DNA from: Candidatus Cloacimonadota bacterium
Lineage (GTDB): Bacteria; Cloacimonadota; Cloacimonadia; JGIOTU-2
Assembly: GCA_014382685.1 (NCBI GenBank)
Contig: JACNJG010000093.1
Span: 1-26,165 of the forward strand
DNA: 26,165 bases
Reading direction: 5' to 3'
Below, piece by piece: positions 15,441 to 23,736 of the stretch (position 1 is its first letter; each line of letters opens with the position of its first letter). The notes under the pieces are model-generated. The model had not been told where the DNA came from. It did no database searches and saw only the letters and a program-made list of their open reading frames with translations. A program made the translations under genes and the position numbers.

Positions 15441-17153
15441 TCAATGAGAAGGACGAATATCCTTTAATTTTCCCTGTATTTTCGAAATATTCTGCCAGTT
15501 ATTTTCTTCGAGGGAATAGGCAATATCAATGCGAGATCCCTTTTTCAGGAAGGGTACAAGGTCACCCATATTGAAACCTATCAGATCAAGGATTTTTTCA
15601 TTCTGCAGCGCTTTGATCTTCAGGTGGTTCACGCCAACTGTGTAGGGGTAGCCCACAACCATGACATTCGAACTCATGAAGATAGGGTTCATATTTTTCG
15701 GTCCGAAAGGAGCGAACATTTTCAGCCATTTGATGAGTTCGTCATCTATTTGCTGGAGATTAAGCTCATCAACCACGCTGATCTGGGGCTGGATTTCCTG
15801 TTCTGATAAAATTTCTCGAGCATATTCATTGAGTTTTTCATCGAGGATATCGATATACTCGGGCAAGATCGTAAGTCCGGCAGCGTATTTATGACCGCCA
15901 AAACTGATGAGATAATCTTCAAAATGAGTAAGGCAGTCAAAGATATTGAAATTCTGAATGCTGCGTCCTGAGCCGCTTCCCTCGCCTTCTGAGATGGTTA
16001 TAAGAATGGTTGGTCGGTTATATTTTTCTACAACTTTTGAAGCAACGATCCCGATCACGCCCGGATGCCATTCTTCTGCAGCAAGGACAATGAAATAGGT
16101 GTTATTCATGTCCGGATATTTTGCTTCGATCATGTCACAGGCAGTTTTGAATGTATCCTGATCGATCTTCTGGCGTTTGAAATTCTCTGAATCAATGGAA
16201 AGAGCAAGCTGTTTTGCAACTTCCGGAGTAGTGGCTGTCATTAGTTCAACCGCTCTGTCCGCACTGCCCATTCGTCCGGCTGCGTTTATACGTGGAGCAA
16301 GTTTGAAGACAATATCGCTGGATTTGATCACTATTTGTTTTAAGCCCGACAGGTTGAGAAGATAATTGATGCCCATATTTTTTCGTTGCTGCAAACGCTC
16401 TATTCCAAGCCGTGCAATGATCCGGTTCTCACCTGTAAGAGGAACGATGTCTGCAATTGTACCCAGTCCGGCAAGATCGCAATATCTTCCAACTGCTTCG
16501 TTCCCATCTTTGCCGATTTTCATAAAAATCGCTGTGAGTACTTTTAATGCTATCCCTGCACCTGAAAGTTCTGAATATGGGTAGGTGGAATCTTTTAATT
16601 TGGGATCAATTATCGCAAAAGCTTCGGGCAAGATCTCTTTTGGGGTGTGGTGGTCTGAGACGATAACGTCGATATTGCAGGTATTCAGGTCTGCAATTTC
16701 GTCAACTGCATTAATGCCGCAGTCCACAGTGATAACAAGCTGAGTATGCATGGATTCGATTGCCCTGTTGCCTATAAGTGAGAGTCCGTAACCCTCGATC
16801 ATTCTATTTGGAATGTAAAAACCTACATTCGCATCCAGCTCACGCAGACCCATAAGCAGAATCGAAGTAGCAGTCGTACCGTCCACATCATAATCACCAT
16901 AAATAATTATCTTTTCTTTTAGCTCTACAGCACGGATAATCCGCTCGACTGCTTTATCCATATCTTTAAAAAGAAATGGGTCATGCAGATCTTCGATGGA
17001 TGGATTAAAAAAGATGTCAGCTTTTTCGGGTGTATCGATCCCATGAAGAGCAAGTAATTTCGCTATAACAGGAGGGCAACTCAGCTTTTCAATAAGTCCA
17101 TCAAGTACATGCTGATCAACAGCAAGTGCTTCTTTAATCCATTTCTTTCTCAT
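15441..17153 (-). CDS. recJ: Single-stranded-DNA-specific exonuclease RecJ
   Basis: RecJ degrades single-stranded DNA 5' to 3' in recombination and mismatch repair. It has 570 residues, close to the usual length. The DHH-family motifs are in order: DYDVDG (87-92), DCG (144-146), SDHHTP (DHH at 167-169), LAGLGTIADIVPL (about 227-239) and RINAAGR (288-294). The DHHA1 part follows with GSGRSIQNF and SFGGHKYAAG, then a C-terminal OB-like region. The start codon lies about 25 nt after the 3' end of rnpB, with GGAGAA before it, so recJ may be transcribed through rnpB. Confidence 0.95.
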   Translation of the reverse strand: MRKKWIKEALAVDQHVLDGLIEKLSCPPVIAKLLALHGIDTPEKADIFFNPSIEDLHDPFLFKDMDKAVERIIRAVELKEKIIIYGDYDVDGTTATSILLMGLRELDANVGFYIPNRMIEGYGLSLIGNRAIESMHTQLVITVDCGINAVDEIADLNTCNIDVIVSDHHTPKEILPEAFAIIDPKLKDSTYPYSELSGAGIALKVLTAIFMKIGKDGNEAVGRYCDLAGLGTIADIVPLTGENRIIARLGIERLQQRKNMGINYLLNLSGLKQIVIKSSDIVFKLAPRINAAGRMGSADRAVELMTATTPEVAKQLALSIDSENFKRQKIDQDTFKTACDMIEAKYPDMNNTYFIVLAAEEWHPGVIGIVASKVVEKYNRPTILITISEGEGSGSGRSIQNFNIFDCLTHFEDYLISFGGHKYAAGLTILPEYIDILDEKLNEYAREILSEQEIQPQISVVDELNLQQIDDELIKWLKMFAPFGPKNMNPIFMSSNVMVVGYPYTVGVNHLKIKALQNEKILDLIGFNMGDLVPFLKKGSRIDIAYSLEENNWQNISKIQGKLKDIRPSH

Positions 17154-17177
17154 CTATTCTCCAAACCTGATAATATG

Positions 17178-17596
17178 CAGAAGATAATAATAAGCCGAAT
17201 TCTGTTTCCCGAAGTATAAGTTCGGGATGACGATCATTTATCTATCTCAAGCTTCACAGCACCTTTCCGAAGAAAAGCTCACAGTCTGTTCTGTGATTGA
17301 GTTTGGCGGTCTACCCGAGAGTATGACGAATGGAGCAGTTCGTATCCGCCAACCGGCGGATTCCTCTTCTATTTGACCTTGCACCAATAAGGTTTACCGA
17401 GCTGCCGATGTCACCACCGGCACTGGTGGTCTCTTACACCACCTTTTCACCCTTATCCCGATAAATCGGGACGGTTTATTTTCTGTGGCACTTTCTTTCC
17501 ATCGCTGGAACTACGTGTTACGTAGTATCGTGCTCCTGGTGTTCGGACTTTCCTTCCCACGATTAATCGGGGGGCGATCGTCTAATTATCTTCAGC
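17178..17596 (-). ncRNA. rnpB: RNase P RNA, bacterial type A
   Basis: This is the catalytic RNA that trims the 5' ends of pre-tRNAs. On the - strand it has the P4 strand GGAAAGUCCGAACACC, the AGAUAAAUGAUCG strand near the 3' end, and the ending ACAGAAUUCGGCUUAU. P1 pairs GAAGAUAAU with AUUAUCUUC; P2 pairs GACGAUC with GAUCGUC. P6 pairs GGAGCA (17531-17536) with UGCUCC in the P17 loop (17332-17337), and P15 pairs GGUC with GACC. The RNA is about 419 nt, longer than E. coli's 377. Two hairpins appear extra: 17344-17361 between P16 and P17, and 17207-17227 between P2 and the 3' ACAGAA. The 5' end lies 4-7 nt after an upstream stop codon. Confidence 0.95.
17341..17360 (+). repeat. Palindromic repeat core inside rnpB (copy C)
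   Basis: Eighteen of 20 positions match the right half of the repeat at 2550-2587: CGTATCCGCCA and GGCGGA are identical, with AACC in place of AGCT at the centre counted as two changes. In the RNA it forms a 7-bp stem with a GGUU loop right beside P17. Chance similarity of a simple GC palindrome is not excluded. Confidence 0.55.
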
Positions 17597-17599
17597 ACA

Positions 17600-18304
17600 C
17601 TATTTAGGTGCAATTAATATTCTTGAGCAATTTTCGCAAGTAATGATCCTGTCATTTTTGGAAACTTCAACCATGATCTGTGGACGAACACGAAAATGAC
17701 AGCCGGTACAAGTACCTTTGCTTAATGTGACAACGGCTTTTCCGTTACCATGCTGGATGAGACGCTGATATCTGCGAAAGAGAAGATCAGGAATTTCCTT
17801 GGATAATTTGAGCTTTTCAGCTTCCAGTTTATTTACTTTCTTTTGAAGTTCAGCAACTTGATTATCTATTTTTGCCTTTTCTTCTTCAAAGATCTTCTGA
17901 TCTTTTTGAAAGAGTTCTTCAAATTTCTTTTTTTCTTCTCTGAGAACAGATTCTTCTTCCATAAATTCGATAAGTTGTTCTTCTATATCAGCATTTTTTT
18001 CTTTTCGATGAGTGATCTCTGCGTTTAGCGCTTTGTATTCTTTGTTCGTTTTGACTGAGAGCAGTTGATTTTCGTATTTATTAACATCCTGATTATTGGA
18101 TGTGATGTCAAGCTCCAGTTTTTTCTGCTGCAAAAGATTCTGTTCGAGCCGCTGAGTGATGTTCTTCACGGACTCTTGCTCGGAACTGTATTTTTCTTCC
18201 AGTTCCTGCACAATTTTTGGTAAGCGTTCAATCTCTTTTGTATTTAGCAGTATCTTATCATCTAGTAACTGCAGATTTATTAAAACCTTGATCTCTTTAA
18301 GCAT
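17600..18304 (-). CDS. Coiled-coil C4-type zinc-ribbon protein (COG1579/HP0958-like)
   Basis: This is a 234-residue cytoplasmic protein. Residues up to about 185 are a long, highly charged helical hairpin (Glu/Lys-rich with Leu repeats). The end is a zinc ribbon with CTGCHFR and, about 17 residues later, CENCSR. This architecture matches the widespread COG1579 family, whose Helicobacter member HP0958 takes part in flagellar assembly; no flagellar genes are in this window, so that role should not be transferred. Nucleic-acid or protein binding is likely. AGGAG precedes the ATG. Its stop codon is 4-7 nt from the RNase P RNA 5' end. Confidence 0.85.
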   Translation of the reverse strand: MLKEIKVLINLQLLDDKILLNTKEIERLPKIVQELEEKYSSEQESVKNITQRLEQNLLQQKKLELDITSNNQDVNKYENQLLSVKTNKEYKALNAEITHRKEKNADIEEQLIEFMEEESVLREEKKKFEELFQKDQKIFEEEKAKIDNQVAELQKKVNKLEAEKLKLSKEIPDLLFRRYQRLIQHGNGKAVVTLSKGTCTGCHFRVRPQIMVEVSKNDRIITCENCSRILIAPK

Positions 18305-18345
18305 GTCTCACTCCTAAAGAATAGTAAAAATATATGATAACAAAA

Positions 18346-18374
18346 AAGGCACTTATGAAATCCATAAATGCCTT
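18346..18374 (-). terminator. Intrinsic terminator after the DUF362 gene
   Basis: On the - strand AAGGCATTTATG pairs with CATAAGTGCCTT (12 bp, one G-U) around the loop GATTT, followed directly by a T tract. It would end the polA-larA-DUF362 transcript about 150 nt after the last stop codon and separate it from the zinc-ribbon/rnpB unit. Confidence 0.9.
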
Positions 18375-18417
18375 GTAGTATATGTTTTGTGGTGCTATTA
18401 TTTCACACAATTTTGTA

Positions 18418-18438
18418 AAGCCCATCTTTGTTGGGCTC
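18418..18438 (-). other. Small hairpin in the 3' untranslated region
   Basis: AGCCCA and TGGGCT form a 6-bp stem with a 7-nt loop between the DUF362 stop codon and the main terminator. It lacks a proper T run. It may protect the mRNA 3' end or be incidental. Confidence 0.35.
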
Positions 18439-18526
18439 CCATGTTTTTTTCCCGATGCACATATAATATATTTTTCCATAAACGTAGGAGTAACAATGCC
18501 AGCTCAGGTAAATTTTTGTCAAATTT

Positions 18527-19678
18527 TTATGCTTTTGATGCATCATGTTCCTGGATGAGCATTTTGCCGAGGAAACTTTTCTTGAGTGAGACCGCATGTT
18601 CGGAGCATATCTCAACGCAGCACATGCAGAGGATACATTTTTGTGTGTCCAGTTTTGGAGCAAGGTCATTTGCATCGAGAGTAAGGGCTTTACCCGGACA
18701 GAATTTTACACATGCTTTGCATTGTATGCATTTTTTAGGATCAAAATAGGGAATAGTCCAGAAGAATCGTTTAATGACACCTTTCAAGGGTACAGTTAGC
18801 AAGTTAAGAAGTAGATTTTTTCTTTTACTGGCTTGAATGTTGCAATTCGGAAGCACAAAATTTTCTTCAAAATCACCTGATAATTTGAAATCATTGAAAT
18901 CCAACCCTTCACGTTCAGCAGTAATGCGCGTAATAGGTATTTTTTCCGGTTCAAAGCCCATAAACTTGCTTGCATAGTAATCGAGTGCAATTGCATTTTT
19001 GCTGCCCAACACAAGATTGAATTTCTTTACATCGCCTGTCGAGGGTCCATTTCCGTCCATGCCGATGATGCCGTCGATCAGGTTGAATGCGACCTTATCC
19101 TGTATGATCTCATAAATATCGACAACGAATTCTGCGAATTTTTTTGGATTCGGTGCAAGCCGGTGCAGATTTGATTTTGCAAGTCCCGGAATAATCCCGT
19201 AGAAATTCTTAATTGCACCTGTGTACAAAGTGTACATGTGGGTTTTCAGTTTTGCCAGGTTGATGATGGCTTCAGCATCAATAAATGCTTTGCTCACAAT
19301 GTATTTTGCATTCTTATTATATGTGTAAATTCCATTTTTGACTGGATTTATAAGCGTAATTCCATAGAGCTTTGCAAGATTTTCCATGCCTGTTAGTTGA
19401 TATGCTTTCATGGTGCTAACAGTTCCACCAGGATTATCCATGAGGGAGATCGCAATTTTGTGATCTTTGAGTATTTCTATCACTGCTGCCACGAGATTCG
19501 GATGGGTTGTGATGGCTCTATCGGGAGGATAGGCACCGAGAAGATTGGGCTTCAGAAGTACTGATGAGAGGGATTTCAGTGTTGGATAAAAATCGGTCTT
19601 AGTGAAAATCGAATCTATAGCATTTTTGATCTTTGGAATGTCATAGGATGAGCATTTTTTAGCAATAACTTTGTGCAT
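18527..19678 (-). CDS. DUF362 protein with C-terminal two-cluster ferredoxin domain
   Basis: This 383-residue protein begins with a DUF362 domain (about 1-280; LLKPNLLGAYPPDRAITTHP, then MDNPGG, then INLAKLKTHMYTLYTGAIKNFYG). It ends with two 4Fe-4S motifs, CIQCKACVKFCP and CILCMCCVEICS, each CxxCxxCxxxC. A short hydrophobic stretch lies between. Such fusions are common in anaerobes and are probably redox proteins, but their substrates are unknown. It starts 8 nt after larA, with AAGGAA ahead of the ATG, so both are surely co-transcribed; a shared role in hydroxyacid metabolism is possible but unproven. Confidence 0.88.
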   Translation of the reverse strand: MHKVIAKKCSSYDIPKIKNAIDSIFTKTDFYPTLKSLSSVLLKPNLLGAYPPDRAITTHPNLVAAVIEILKDHKIAISLMDNPGGTVSTMKAYQLTGMENLAKLYGITLINPVKNGIYTYNKNAKYIVSKAFIDAEAIINLAKLKTHMYTLYTGAIKNFYGIIPGLAKSNLHRLAPNPKKFAEFVVDIYEIIQDKVAFNLIDGIIGMDGNGPSTGDVKKFNLVLGSKNAIALDYYASKFMGFEPEKIPITRITAEREGLDFNDFKLSGDFEENFVLPNCNIQASKRKNLLLNLLTVPLKGVIKRFFWTIPYFDPKKCIQCKACVKFCPGKALTLDANDLAPKLDTQKCILCMCCVEICSEHAVSLKKSFLGKMLIQEHDASKA

Positions 19679-19686
19679 AAAATTCC

Positions 19687-20955
19687 TTAACTTTTCTTAT
19701 TGAATGGAAAGAACATCGCCCCATTTGGAACAATATAGCAAGAGTATTCTTCGCCCTCTTTTTCTTTAATGAATTCGAGTCCATCTTCGATTGATCCCAC
19801 AGGGGTAAAGTGCACTGATCTGACAAGTTTGGGATCCATAGAACTTATAACAAGAATATCAGCTTCCTTCAGCAATCTGGCTGTAGCGAACGCACGATGC
19901 CCACCGATCTGAATATTTTTTTTATCGACAAGAAGGAGTTCATCGATGGAATGTGCATTACGTAGCTGTTTTTCCATTTCATTCTGCCCAATATTCTCTT
20001 GGCATTCGGCTAAAAGAATGATTGTGCCGCCTTCTTTTACCAGTTCAAATGTACTATTCAAAGCTTTCTGGGATTGGTAAAAATTTATATCTTTTGGATA
20101 TCCTCCAACAGATACAATAAGCGCATCTGCTTTTTGCGAGTATTTCACTGAATTGTTCTCTGTGAAGAATTTAACTCCTTCAAGAAATGCATCATTTAGG
20201 TCACCTGCAAAGCATTGAACGAGTTCTTTTTCATGATTGAGAACAACTTGCAAAGTAAAGTCCACACCAACTATTGAAGAGGCTTCAGTCATTTCAAGAT
20301 GAATTTTATTACTATTATCAATATTACCGAGCGTTGCATAATCATGAACAATATTTGAGTGATTACAACGAATAGTCTCATATCCGCAAACACCGGGAAG
20401 AACTGATTTTCTTCCTCCACTGAAACCGGCGAAATAATGGGGATTTATCACACCAAGAGTGATGAGAAAGTCAGCTTCAGCAACTTTTTTATTTATAAGA
20501 AGCTCATTGCCGGAAGTCAATTTTCCGAGGTTTACGAGATCATCGGCTCTGCAATCATGATTTTCAATTGAAAAGTTATCAACAGCCCAATCTCCGTAAT
20601 GATATCGCATTTCAGATTCTGTCATTTTTCTATGTGTGCCGTTTGCAATTATACATTGGATTCTTTCAGTGGGAATTTCATAAGAAAGCAATTCTCTGAG
20701 AAGTGTTTCCAGCATGAGTGCAAAAGAACCGGGACGGGTGATGTCACTTACAATAACAACGATATTGTCAGGATTTTTCTTTTTAAGCAAATCCTGTAAT
20801 GGAGGACTTCCAATAGGGGATTCCAATTTGTCACGAATGAGCTTTAAGGGATTTGCATGTGTATTGACATGTTCCATTTCAAGAATTCCCAACACATTTT
20901 TGTCTGGAATCTCACACTCCTTATAACCTTTTCCATATTTTAATTTTATATTCAT
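19687..20955 (-). CDS. larA: Nickel-dependent lactate racemase family protein (LarA)
   Basis: LarA interconverts D- and L-lactate, or racemises or epimerises other 2-hydroxyacids, using the nickel-pincer nucleotide cofactor. It has 422 residues. All key positions known from Lactobacillus plantarum LarA are found with almost the same numbering: D71/R74 (VSDITRP), H108 (NGTHRK), H173 (NPHYF), K183 (GGRKS, cofactor attachment) and H199 (CNHS, nickel ligand). The H173-K183-H199 spacing of 10 and 16 is exact. The cofactor genes larB, larC and larE are not in this window. It lies 10 nt after polA and 8 nt before the DUF362 gene. The exact substrate is uncertain, because the family is broad. Confidence 0.9.
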   Translation of the reverse strand: MNIKLKYGKGYKECEIPDKNVLGILEMEHVNTHANPLKLIRDKLESPIGSPPLQDLLKKKNPDNIVVIVSDITRPGSFALMLETLLRELLSYEIPTERIQCIIANGTHRKMTESEMRYHYGDWAVDNFSIENHDCRADDLVNLGKLTSGNELLINKKVAEADFLITLGVINPHYFAGFSGGRKSVLPGVCGYETIRCNHSNIVHDYATLGNIDNSNKIHLEMTEASSIVGVDFTLQVVLNHEKELVQCFAGDLNDAFLEGVKFFTENNSVKYSQKADALIVSVGGYPKDINFYQSQKALNSTFELVKEGGTIILLAECQENIGQNEMEKQLRNAHSIDELLLVDKKNIQIGGHRAFATARLLKEADILVISSMDPKLVRSVHFTPVGSIEDGLEFIKEKEGEEYSCYIVPNGAMFFPFNKKS

Positions 20956-20965
20956 TTAATATCCA

Positions 20966-23650
20966 TCAATGTGCATCATACCAGCTTTTGCCGTAGCCGA
21001 TATCAACTTTTATAGGAACGATGCCGGCATACTCTTTTGGGAGCACATTTTCCATCTCTTGCTTAATTAATTTTTGATAAAAATCTACTTTATCCTTCCT
21101 GATCTCAAAGACCAGTTCGTCATGAACCTGGATGGTCATTATTATCTCATCCTTTTTGTTAAATATCGTATCATAAAGTGCATTCATTGCGATTTTTATC
21201 ATATCTGCCGCAGTGCCCTGAATTGGCATATTTATTGCCATACGTTCTTCGTTTGACTGTATGTTTCTATTCCTGCTGTTGATGCCCGGAAGGTATCTTC
21301 GTCTATTAAAAATCGTCTTAACATATCCTTTATCATGAGCGAATTTTTTTGTTGATTCAAGATAGTTATACACTCCCTTATAAAAGGAAAAATAGTTATC
21401 AATAAATTCCTGTGCTTCTGCTCGAGAAATTCGCAGATCTTCCGATAATGAGAATGCACCCATACCGTAAATAATGCCGAAATTTATGACCTTTGCCTGT
21501 CTTCTCTGATCGGGAGTGACCTCTTTTTCATCGATCCCAAAGATAGTTGCTGCTGTTTGTGAATGTATATCTCCGCCATTATTGAAATTCTCGATCATTT
21601 TTTCGTCCTTTGAGAGCAAAGCAACAATGCGGAGTTCAATCTGGGAGTAGTCGGCAGAAAGGATAAGATGGTCGCTTTTTTGCGGAATAAATCCTTTTCT
21701 CATTTCTCTGCCAATCTCTGTGCGAATTGGTATGTTCTGCAGATTTGGATTGGAGCTTGAAAGCCGTCCTGTGGCAGTAACTGTCTGATTGAATGAAGAA
21801 TGTATGCGATGTGTTCTGCTATTAATGAGTTTCGGAAAGGCATTGATGTATGTAGATTGTAGCTTTTTTAATTGCCTGTAATCTATGATATCCTGAGCAA
21901 TCTCAAATGTTCTGCTCAATTTTGTAAGCACCTCAATATCAGTCGAATAGCCGGTTTTGGTTCGTTTAATGATTGGCATTCCCATTTTCTCGAAAAGTAT
22001 TTCGGAAAGCTGAGATGGTGAATCAATATTAAAGCTTTCCCCTGTTTTGTAATGGATAGTATTTTTCAGTTCCTCGATTTTACGATCGAGTTCTTTTGAT
22101 ATTTTTTTGAAAAGGTCAAGGTCGATGTAAATGCCGTTCCGCTCCATTTGCGCAAGGGCTTTCACCAAAGGCATCTCAATATCATAAAAGAGTTTTGATA
22201 GTTCGACTTTATCTATCTGGGGCTTTAGTTTTTCCCAAAGAAGAAAGGTGATGTAAGCATCTTCTGCAGCGTATTCTGCAGCTTTTTCGATCTCAGCTTC
22301 TCCAAATTGTATTTGATTTCTACCTTTTCCGATTATTTCTACAATTGGTATCATTTTATGTTGAAGATACTTCATGCTCACTTCGTTCAGATTGTGGCGG
22401 TGTTCTTCAGGAGCAAGCACATACGAAGCGATCATAGTGTCAAAATAAAGATTATGAATTTCAATGCCTTCATTTTGAAAAACCATATAATCGAATTTGA
22501 TATTATGCCCGATGAATTTCTTAGAAGGATCCGCTAAAATTGGTTTAAGGTCAGCCAGCACTTTGCTTTTATCGAGTTGTTTTCCAAAGATATGTCCGAC
22601 AGGGATGTAATATGATTTTTTATCATTCACACAAAAGGAAATGCCAACAATATGTCCATCAATTGGATTGCGGGAATCGGTTTCGAGGTCAACTGCGATA
22701 AATGTGGTATCTTTCAGCAGAGATAAAAGGTCAGAGAATGATCTCTCATTATCCACGATCTCATAAGAAAATTCCTTCTTTTTGGGCTGCTCGATCTCAC
22801 CATCAAAATATTTCATGAAAGCGTACATCTCGTAACGAGCACAGAATTTTTTTAGCGCTTCAGTAAAGATATCAGGCACTTTCATGGAATCAATATTGAG
22901 ATCGATGGGAACATTTTTATCGAGAATTACAAGTTTTTTGGAAAGTCGCCCTTGATCAGCATATTCAGTAATGTTGTCTTTTATTTTCTCAGAAGTTATC
23001 TCATGAACATGATCGATAATTTCTTCTAGGTCACCAAATTCTGCAATCAGTTTTGCTGCTGTTTTCGGTCCAATCTTTGGAATGCCTGGCACATTATCTG
23101 ATGAGTCTCCGGCAAGAGCTAAAAGGTCGACAATTTTACCGGGCGGCACATCAAATTTCTCCTCAACCTCTTTGATACCAATAAATCTGTCTTTTGAGTG
23201 ATCATATAATTTTACATGATTATCAACAAGCTGGTATAAATCTTTGTCTGTTGAGACGATCACAATATCGTGCTCATTTTCATAACGCTCTGTCAGTGTG
23301 GCAATTATGTCATCTGCTTCGTACCCGGATTTGGATAGTTTTGCAATGTGTGAAAGCTTAACCATCTCCAAAATCGGCTCTAACTGTTCGACCAGATCTT
23401 CGGGCATTTTATCCCGTGTTGCTTTGTATTCTTTGTAGATTTCGTGGCGAAATGTTGGCTCTCGTTCATCAAAGGTTATCACAAAATATTCCGGTTTAAA
23501 CCGATCAAGCAATGAGATAATTGTACGTAAAAAACCGAAGATAGCACTTGTATTCTCGCCCTTGGAATTGATGAGTGGGCGGTTCTTGAAAGCAAAATAA
23601 GAGCGATATATTATGGCTGAGCCATCGATGACATATATTGATTTTTTCAT
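20966..23650 (-). CDS. polA: DNA polymerase I
   Basis: This repair and Okazaki-fragment polymerase has 894 residues from the chosen start. The N-terminal 5' nuclease domain begins MKKSIYVIDGSAIIYRSYFA and holds SGYEADDIIATL and LAGDSSDNVPGIPKIGPKTA. The proofreading domain is intact: AVDLETDS near 320, GHNIKFDY, and YAAEDAYIT. The polymerase domain has motif A SADYSQIELRI (about 667), motif B RRQAKVINFGIIYGMG with phenylalanine at the ddNTP-selecting position, and motif C VHDELVFE (about 842). An in-frame ATG 25 codons upstream exists, but the family N-terminus starts at the one given. It is the first gene of the larA/DUF362 operon, an unusual partner set. Confidence 0.96.
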   Translation of the reverse strand: MKKSIYVIDGSAIIYRSYFAFKNRPLINSKGENTSAIFGFLRTIISLLDRFKPEYFVITFDEREPTFRHEIYKEYKATRDKMPEDLVEQLEPILEMVKLSHIAKLSKSGYEADDIIATLTERYENEHDIVIVSTDKDLYQLVDNHVKLYDHSKDRFIGIKEVEEKFDVPPGKIVDLLALAGDSSDNVPGIPKIGPKTAAKLIAEFGDLEEIIDHVHEITSEKIKDNITEYADQGRLSKKLVILDKNVPIDLNIDSMKVPDIFTEALKKFCARYEMYAFMKYFDGEIEQPKKKEFSYEIVDNERSFSDLLSLLKDTTFIAVDLETDSRNPIDGHIVGISFCVNDKKSYYIPVGHIFGKQLDKSKVLADLKPILADPSKKFIGHNIKFDYMVFQNEGIEIHNLYFDTMIASYVLAPEEHRHNLNEVSMKYLQHKMIPIVEIIGKGRNQIQFGEAEIEKAAEYAAEDAYITFLLWEKLKPQIDKVELSKLFYDIEMPLVKALAQMERNGIYIDLDLFKKISKELDRKIEELKNTIHYKTGESFNIDSPSQLSEILFEKMGMPIIKRTKTGYSTDIEVLTKLSRTFEIAQDIIDYRQLKKLQSTYINAFPKLINSRTHRIHSSFNQTVTATGRLSSSNPNLQNIPIRTEIGREMRKGFIPQKSDHLILSADYSQIELRIVALLSKDEKMIENFNNGGDIHSQTAATIFGIDEKEVTPDQRRQAKVINFGIIYGMGAFSLSEDLRISRAEAQEFIDNYFSFYKGVYNYLESTKKFAHDKGYVKTIFNRRRYLPGINSRNRNIQSNEERMAINMPIQGTAADMIKIAMNALYDTIFNKKDEIIMTIQVHDELVFEIRKDKVDFYQKLIKQEMENVLPKEYAGIVPIKVDIGYGKSWYDAH

Positions 23651-23679
23651 ACGAGCATTTCTTGCAACCTTTGATGAAG

Positions 23680-23698
23680 TGTCAATAATAAATTGACA
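23680..23698. promoter_or_regulatory. 19-bp inverted repeat in the divergent polA/amidase spacer
   Basis: TGTCAAT-AATAA-ATTGACA is a perfect inverted repeat with 7-bp arms. Each arm contains TTGACA, a consensus -35 box, one on each strand. It may be an operator or the overlapping -35 region of two divergent promoters. Convincing -10 boxes at 17-18 nt were not found. Confidence 0.4.
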
Positions 23699-23736
23699 AA
23701 AATTGTTCAAATAAAAAGATATCATATTAATCTAAC

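Noticed and set aside
17457..17472. TCCCGATAAATCGGGA palindrome as another inserted repeat in rnpB
   Set aside because: It occupies the normal position of helix P12, which varies freely in sequence, so no insertion need be invoked.
18297..18675. Small - strand frames between the DUF362 and zinc-ribbon genes
   Set aside because: They span the terminator hairpin or sit within DUF362 in another frame. The composition is unremarkable, and no ribosome site supports them.
23651..23725. 25-codon N-terminal extension of DNA polymerase I
   Set aside because: The extension is not part of the family and overlaps the spacer dyad; the next ATG begins exactly at the conserved 5'-nuclease N-terminus.
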